Below, piece after piece: positions 41,148 to 43,206 of a stretch of DNA of 43,206 nucleotides. Location of the stretch: the NCBI GenBank assembly GCA_021796215.1, contig JAJYOK010000025.1:1-43206 (forward strand), in the 5' to 3' direction. Under the pieces are notes generated by a model that saw nothing but the letters and a program-made list of their open reading frames with translations, did not search any database and was not told where the DNA came from. The position numbers and the translations under genes are program-made. The stretch is from Bacteroidota bacterium (GTDB lineage: Bacteria; Bacteroidota; Ignavibacteria; UBA10030; UBA8401). Numbering within the stretch: position 1 is the first letter of the stretch; each line of letters begins with the position of its first letter.

Positions 41148-43206
41148 GTGGCTGTAACAAATTCCGTACATGGCAGCGATGTGGAACATGCTGGAAGTGG
41201 CGCTAAAAGCGACAGCGCCAGCGGTGACACTTCACTCATTGTCAAGGGGGCGCGGGAACATAATCTCAAAAATATTGATGTCGAGATTCCGCGCGACAGG
41301 CTTGTTGTGATTACCGGACTTTCCGGGTCGGGCAAATCGAGTCTCGCGTTCGATACAATCTATGCCGAAGGACAGCGCCGCTATGTGGAAAGTCTTTCTG
41401 CATACGCCCGCCAGTTTTTGGGACTGATGGAGCGTCCCGATGTTGATTACATCGAAGGATTGAGTCCGGCAATTTCCATTGAGCAGAAAACGGTGAGTCA
41501 TAATCCGCGTTCAACAGTCGGCACGGTGACAGAAATTTATGATTTTCTTCGACTTCTTTTCGCCCGCGCCGGTACGCAATTCTGCGTTGATTGCGGAACG
41601 AAAGTGCAGAAGCAAAGCGTGGATCAAATCATCGAAGCGATCCTGAAGATGCCGGAAGGAACGAAGATTCAAATTCTTGCGCCAGTGGTAAAGGGACGCA
41701 AAGGACATTACCGCGAATTGTTTGAAGAGATTGTGCGCGATGGGTTTCTCCGCGTGCGCATTGACGGCGAGATCAAAGAAATTTCCAAAGGAATGAAACT
41801 CGACCGTTACAAGATTCACGACATAGAAATTGTCGTTGACCGCATCGCGGTGAAGAAAGATGCCCGCAGCCGCATTGCCGATTCCGTTGAGACTGCACTG
41901 AATTTCGGTTCCGGCGTTCTCACTGTCAACGACGGAAAATCAGATTTTCTCTTCAGCAAACATTACTCGTGTCCGAATTGCGGACGAAGTTACGAAGAAC
42001 CGGCGCCGAATTCTTTTTCATTCAACACACCGTACGGCTCGTGTCCTTCATGCGAAGGATTGGGAGAAAAAAAAGAATTTTCGCTTGAGCTTATTCTTCC
42101 TGACGAAAAACTCTCTGTCAACGATGGCGGCATTGCTGCTCTCGGTAAACCGCGTCAGACGTGGCTCTTCAGTCAAGTGCGGGCAGTATTAAAACGGAAT
42201 GGTTTTGATTTCGACACGCCGATTAAATCGTTATCGAAAACTGCACGGCAGGAGTTGCTGCACGGCACAGGCGGCGAACGCATCGAAATAGAATATTCTC
42301 ACGCCGGCGGCAAGCCCATTGTGTACAAACACCGCTTCGACGGCGTGGTTGGCATCATGCGGAATTATTACGACGACACATCGTCGCCGCGAATCCGCGA
42401 ATGGGTGGAATCGTTCATGACGACAATGCGATGTGAAGAATGCAATGGCGGCAGACTGAAGAAGGAAAGTCTCGCGATCAAGCTTGAAGATATAAAAACG
42501 GGAAAAACATTTTCCATCGCAGACATCGTGCAGCTTTCACTCATTGCCGCGAAAGAATTTTTCAGCACGCTCGCGTTAGGCGAACGGCAGATGACCATTG
42601 CAGCACAAATTCTTAAAGAGATCGGCCAGCGGCTCAGTTTTATGTTGAATGTCGGATTGGGATATCTTTCGCTCGACCGTTCTGCGCGGACACTTTCCGG
42701 CGGAGAAGCGCAGCGCATCCGGCTTGCAACGCAGATCGGCTCGCAGCTTGTCGGTGTGCTCTATATCTTAGATGAGCCGAGCATCGGTCTGCACCAGCGC
42801 GATAACATCAAACTAATAGATTCGTTGAAAAGTCTGCGCGATATCGGAAATTCTGTCATTGTTGTCGAGCACGATAAAGAAATGATTGAGCAGGCGGATT
42901 TTGTTGTTGACCTCGGTCCGGGCGCCGGAGAACACGGCGGATATTTGGTTGCTGCAGGAAAACCAAAAGAATTCAAAAGCCAGAAATTCAAAGTGAAAGC
43001 CGGAGGGAATGGAAACGGTGCATCGGCGACAATAGATTATTTGATTGGTAAGAAAACAATTCCGGTTCCAGTACAGCGTCGAAAAGGAAACAGCAAACAT
43101 CTCACGCTGAAAGGAGCGCGCGGAAACAATCTTAAAAATATTACGGCGAAAATACCCCTCGGCACGTTTGTATGCATTACCGGCGTGAGCGGCTCAGGAA
43201 AATCGT
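41148..43206 (+). CDS. uvrA: excinuclease ABC subunit A, 5' part (continues beyond the window)
   Basis: This frame is open from GTG 41148 (AAGGA just upstream) to the window edge, 686 codons. A Ser/Gly-rich leader of about 25 residues precedes the standard UvrA start [12 protein letters not shown]. The first Walker A is GLSGSGKS, then [18 protein letters not shown] and SPAISIEQK follow. The first zinc module is CPNC...CPSC. The first-domain signature is [18 protein letters not shown] with [15 protein letters not shown] and VEHDKEMI. The window ends inside the second Walker A (GVSGSGKS). UvrA dimerises and scans DNA for damage, then loads UvrB for nucleotide-excision repair. No frameshift is seen in the visible part. 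Confidence 0.95.
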   Translation, partial: MAVTNSVHGSDVEHAGSGAKSDSASGDTSLIVKGAREHNLKNIDVEIPRDRLVVITGLSGSGKSSLAFDTIYAEGQRRYVESLSAYARQFLGLMERPDVDYIEGLSPAISIEQKTVSHNPRSTVGTVTEIYDFLRLLFARAGTQFCVDCGTKVQKQSVDQIIEAILKMPEGTKIQILAPVVKGRKGHYRELFEEIVRDGFLRVRIDGEIKEISKGMKLDRYKIHDIEIVVDRIAVKKDARSRIADSVETALNFGSGVLTVNDGKSDFLFSKHYSCPNCGRSYEEPAPNSFSFNTPYGSCPSCEGLGEKKEFSLELILPDEKLSVNDGGIAALGKPRQTWLFSQVRAVLKRNGFDFDTPIKSLSKTARQELLHGTGGERIEIEYSHAGGKPIVYKHRFDGVVGIMRNYYDDTSSPRIREWVESFMTTMRCEECNGGRLKKESLAIKLEDIKTGKTFSIADIVQLSLIAAKEFFSTLALGERQMTIAAQILKEIGQRLSFMLNVGLGYLSLDRSARTLSGGEAQRIRLATQIGSQLVGVLYILDEPSIGLHQRDNIKLIDSLKSLRDIGNSVIVVEHDKEMIEQADFVVDLGPGAGEHGGYLVAAGKPKEFKSQKFKVKAGGNGNGASATIDYLIGKKTIPVPVQRRKGNSKHLTLKGARGNNLKNITAKIPLGTFVCITGVSGSGKS

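Noticed and set aside
1-43206. CRISPR array, toxin-antitoxin pair, restriction or phage genes
   Set aside because: No regularly spaced direct repeats and no proteins of these kinds were found among the readable frames; the genes are mostly metabolic and housekeeping.

Overview
The window looks like a chromosomal segment of an anaerobic or facultative member of the Bacteroidota/Chlorobiota group, most likely Ignavibacteria-like. This is inference from the gene set: an S46 dipeptidyl-peptidase, a TonB-dependent receptor, pyruvate:ferredoxin oxidoreductase paired with a DHOD-like protein, multihaem c-type cytochromes with a CcmF-type haem lyase, a tilS-hpt-ftsH cluster, several GTG starts and intergenic palindromic repeats. 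No marker gene that would settle the taxonomy (16S rRNA, for example) is present.

Layout. Positions 1-3517 hold two multihaem cytochromes, the first cut by the window edge, and the CcmF-like haem lyase. Positions 3554-6904 form a compact plus-strand cluster: a one-cluster ferredoxin, an alanine dehydrogenase-like protein, an acetyl-CoA hydrolase/CoA-transferase, and two small proteins, one with duplicated four-cysteine modules. Positions 7094-12067 hold a promoter followed by a TonB receptor, a YfiR-like periplasmic protein and a hybrid histidine kinase; this reads as an outer-membrane-to-cytoplasm signalling module. Positions 12313-17150 encode PFOR and a DHOD-like flavoprotein separated by a palindromic element. 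Next come a metallophosphoesterase, an ECF sigma/anti-sigma pair, and a divergent propeller-phosphoesterase lipoprotein with an HXXEE membrane protein.

Positions 22758-33735 are all minus strand: a DUF5700-type zinc peptidase, a methyltransferase, an S46 peptidase, an unrecognised 569-residue Rossmann protein, a YbjQ-family protein, an aldehyde dehydrogenase, a HEAT-repeat protein, a thiolase and a ferritin-like/VIT1 fusion. From 33930 the plus strand resumes with a transposase-like gene whose DDE residues look eroded, a tRNA(CAT), tilS-hpt-ftsH, a dolichol/phytol-kinase-like membrane protein, hisG and the first two thirds of uvrA, which runs off the window.

The most unusual signals lie outside ordinary genes. 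A 21-bp palindrome is inserted in frame in the thiolase gene and shares its GCCTGCC/GGCAGGC arms with an intergenic element at 15971-16080. Two copies of an AT-rich palindromic repeat lie directly beyond stop codons. A potential H-type pseudoknot sits upstream of the phosphoesterase lipoprotein. Protein-level oddities are the degenerate transposase, the paired-cysteine protein, and an alanine dehydrogenase with Ser at the usual catalytic Lys75. All calls come from reading the sequence; no database search was possible.
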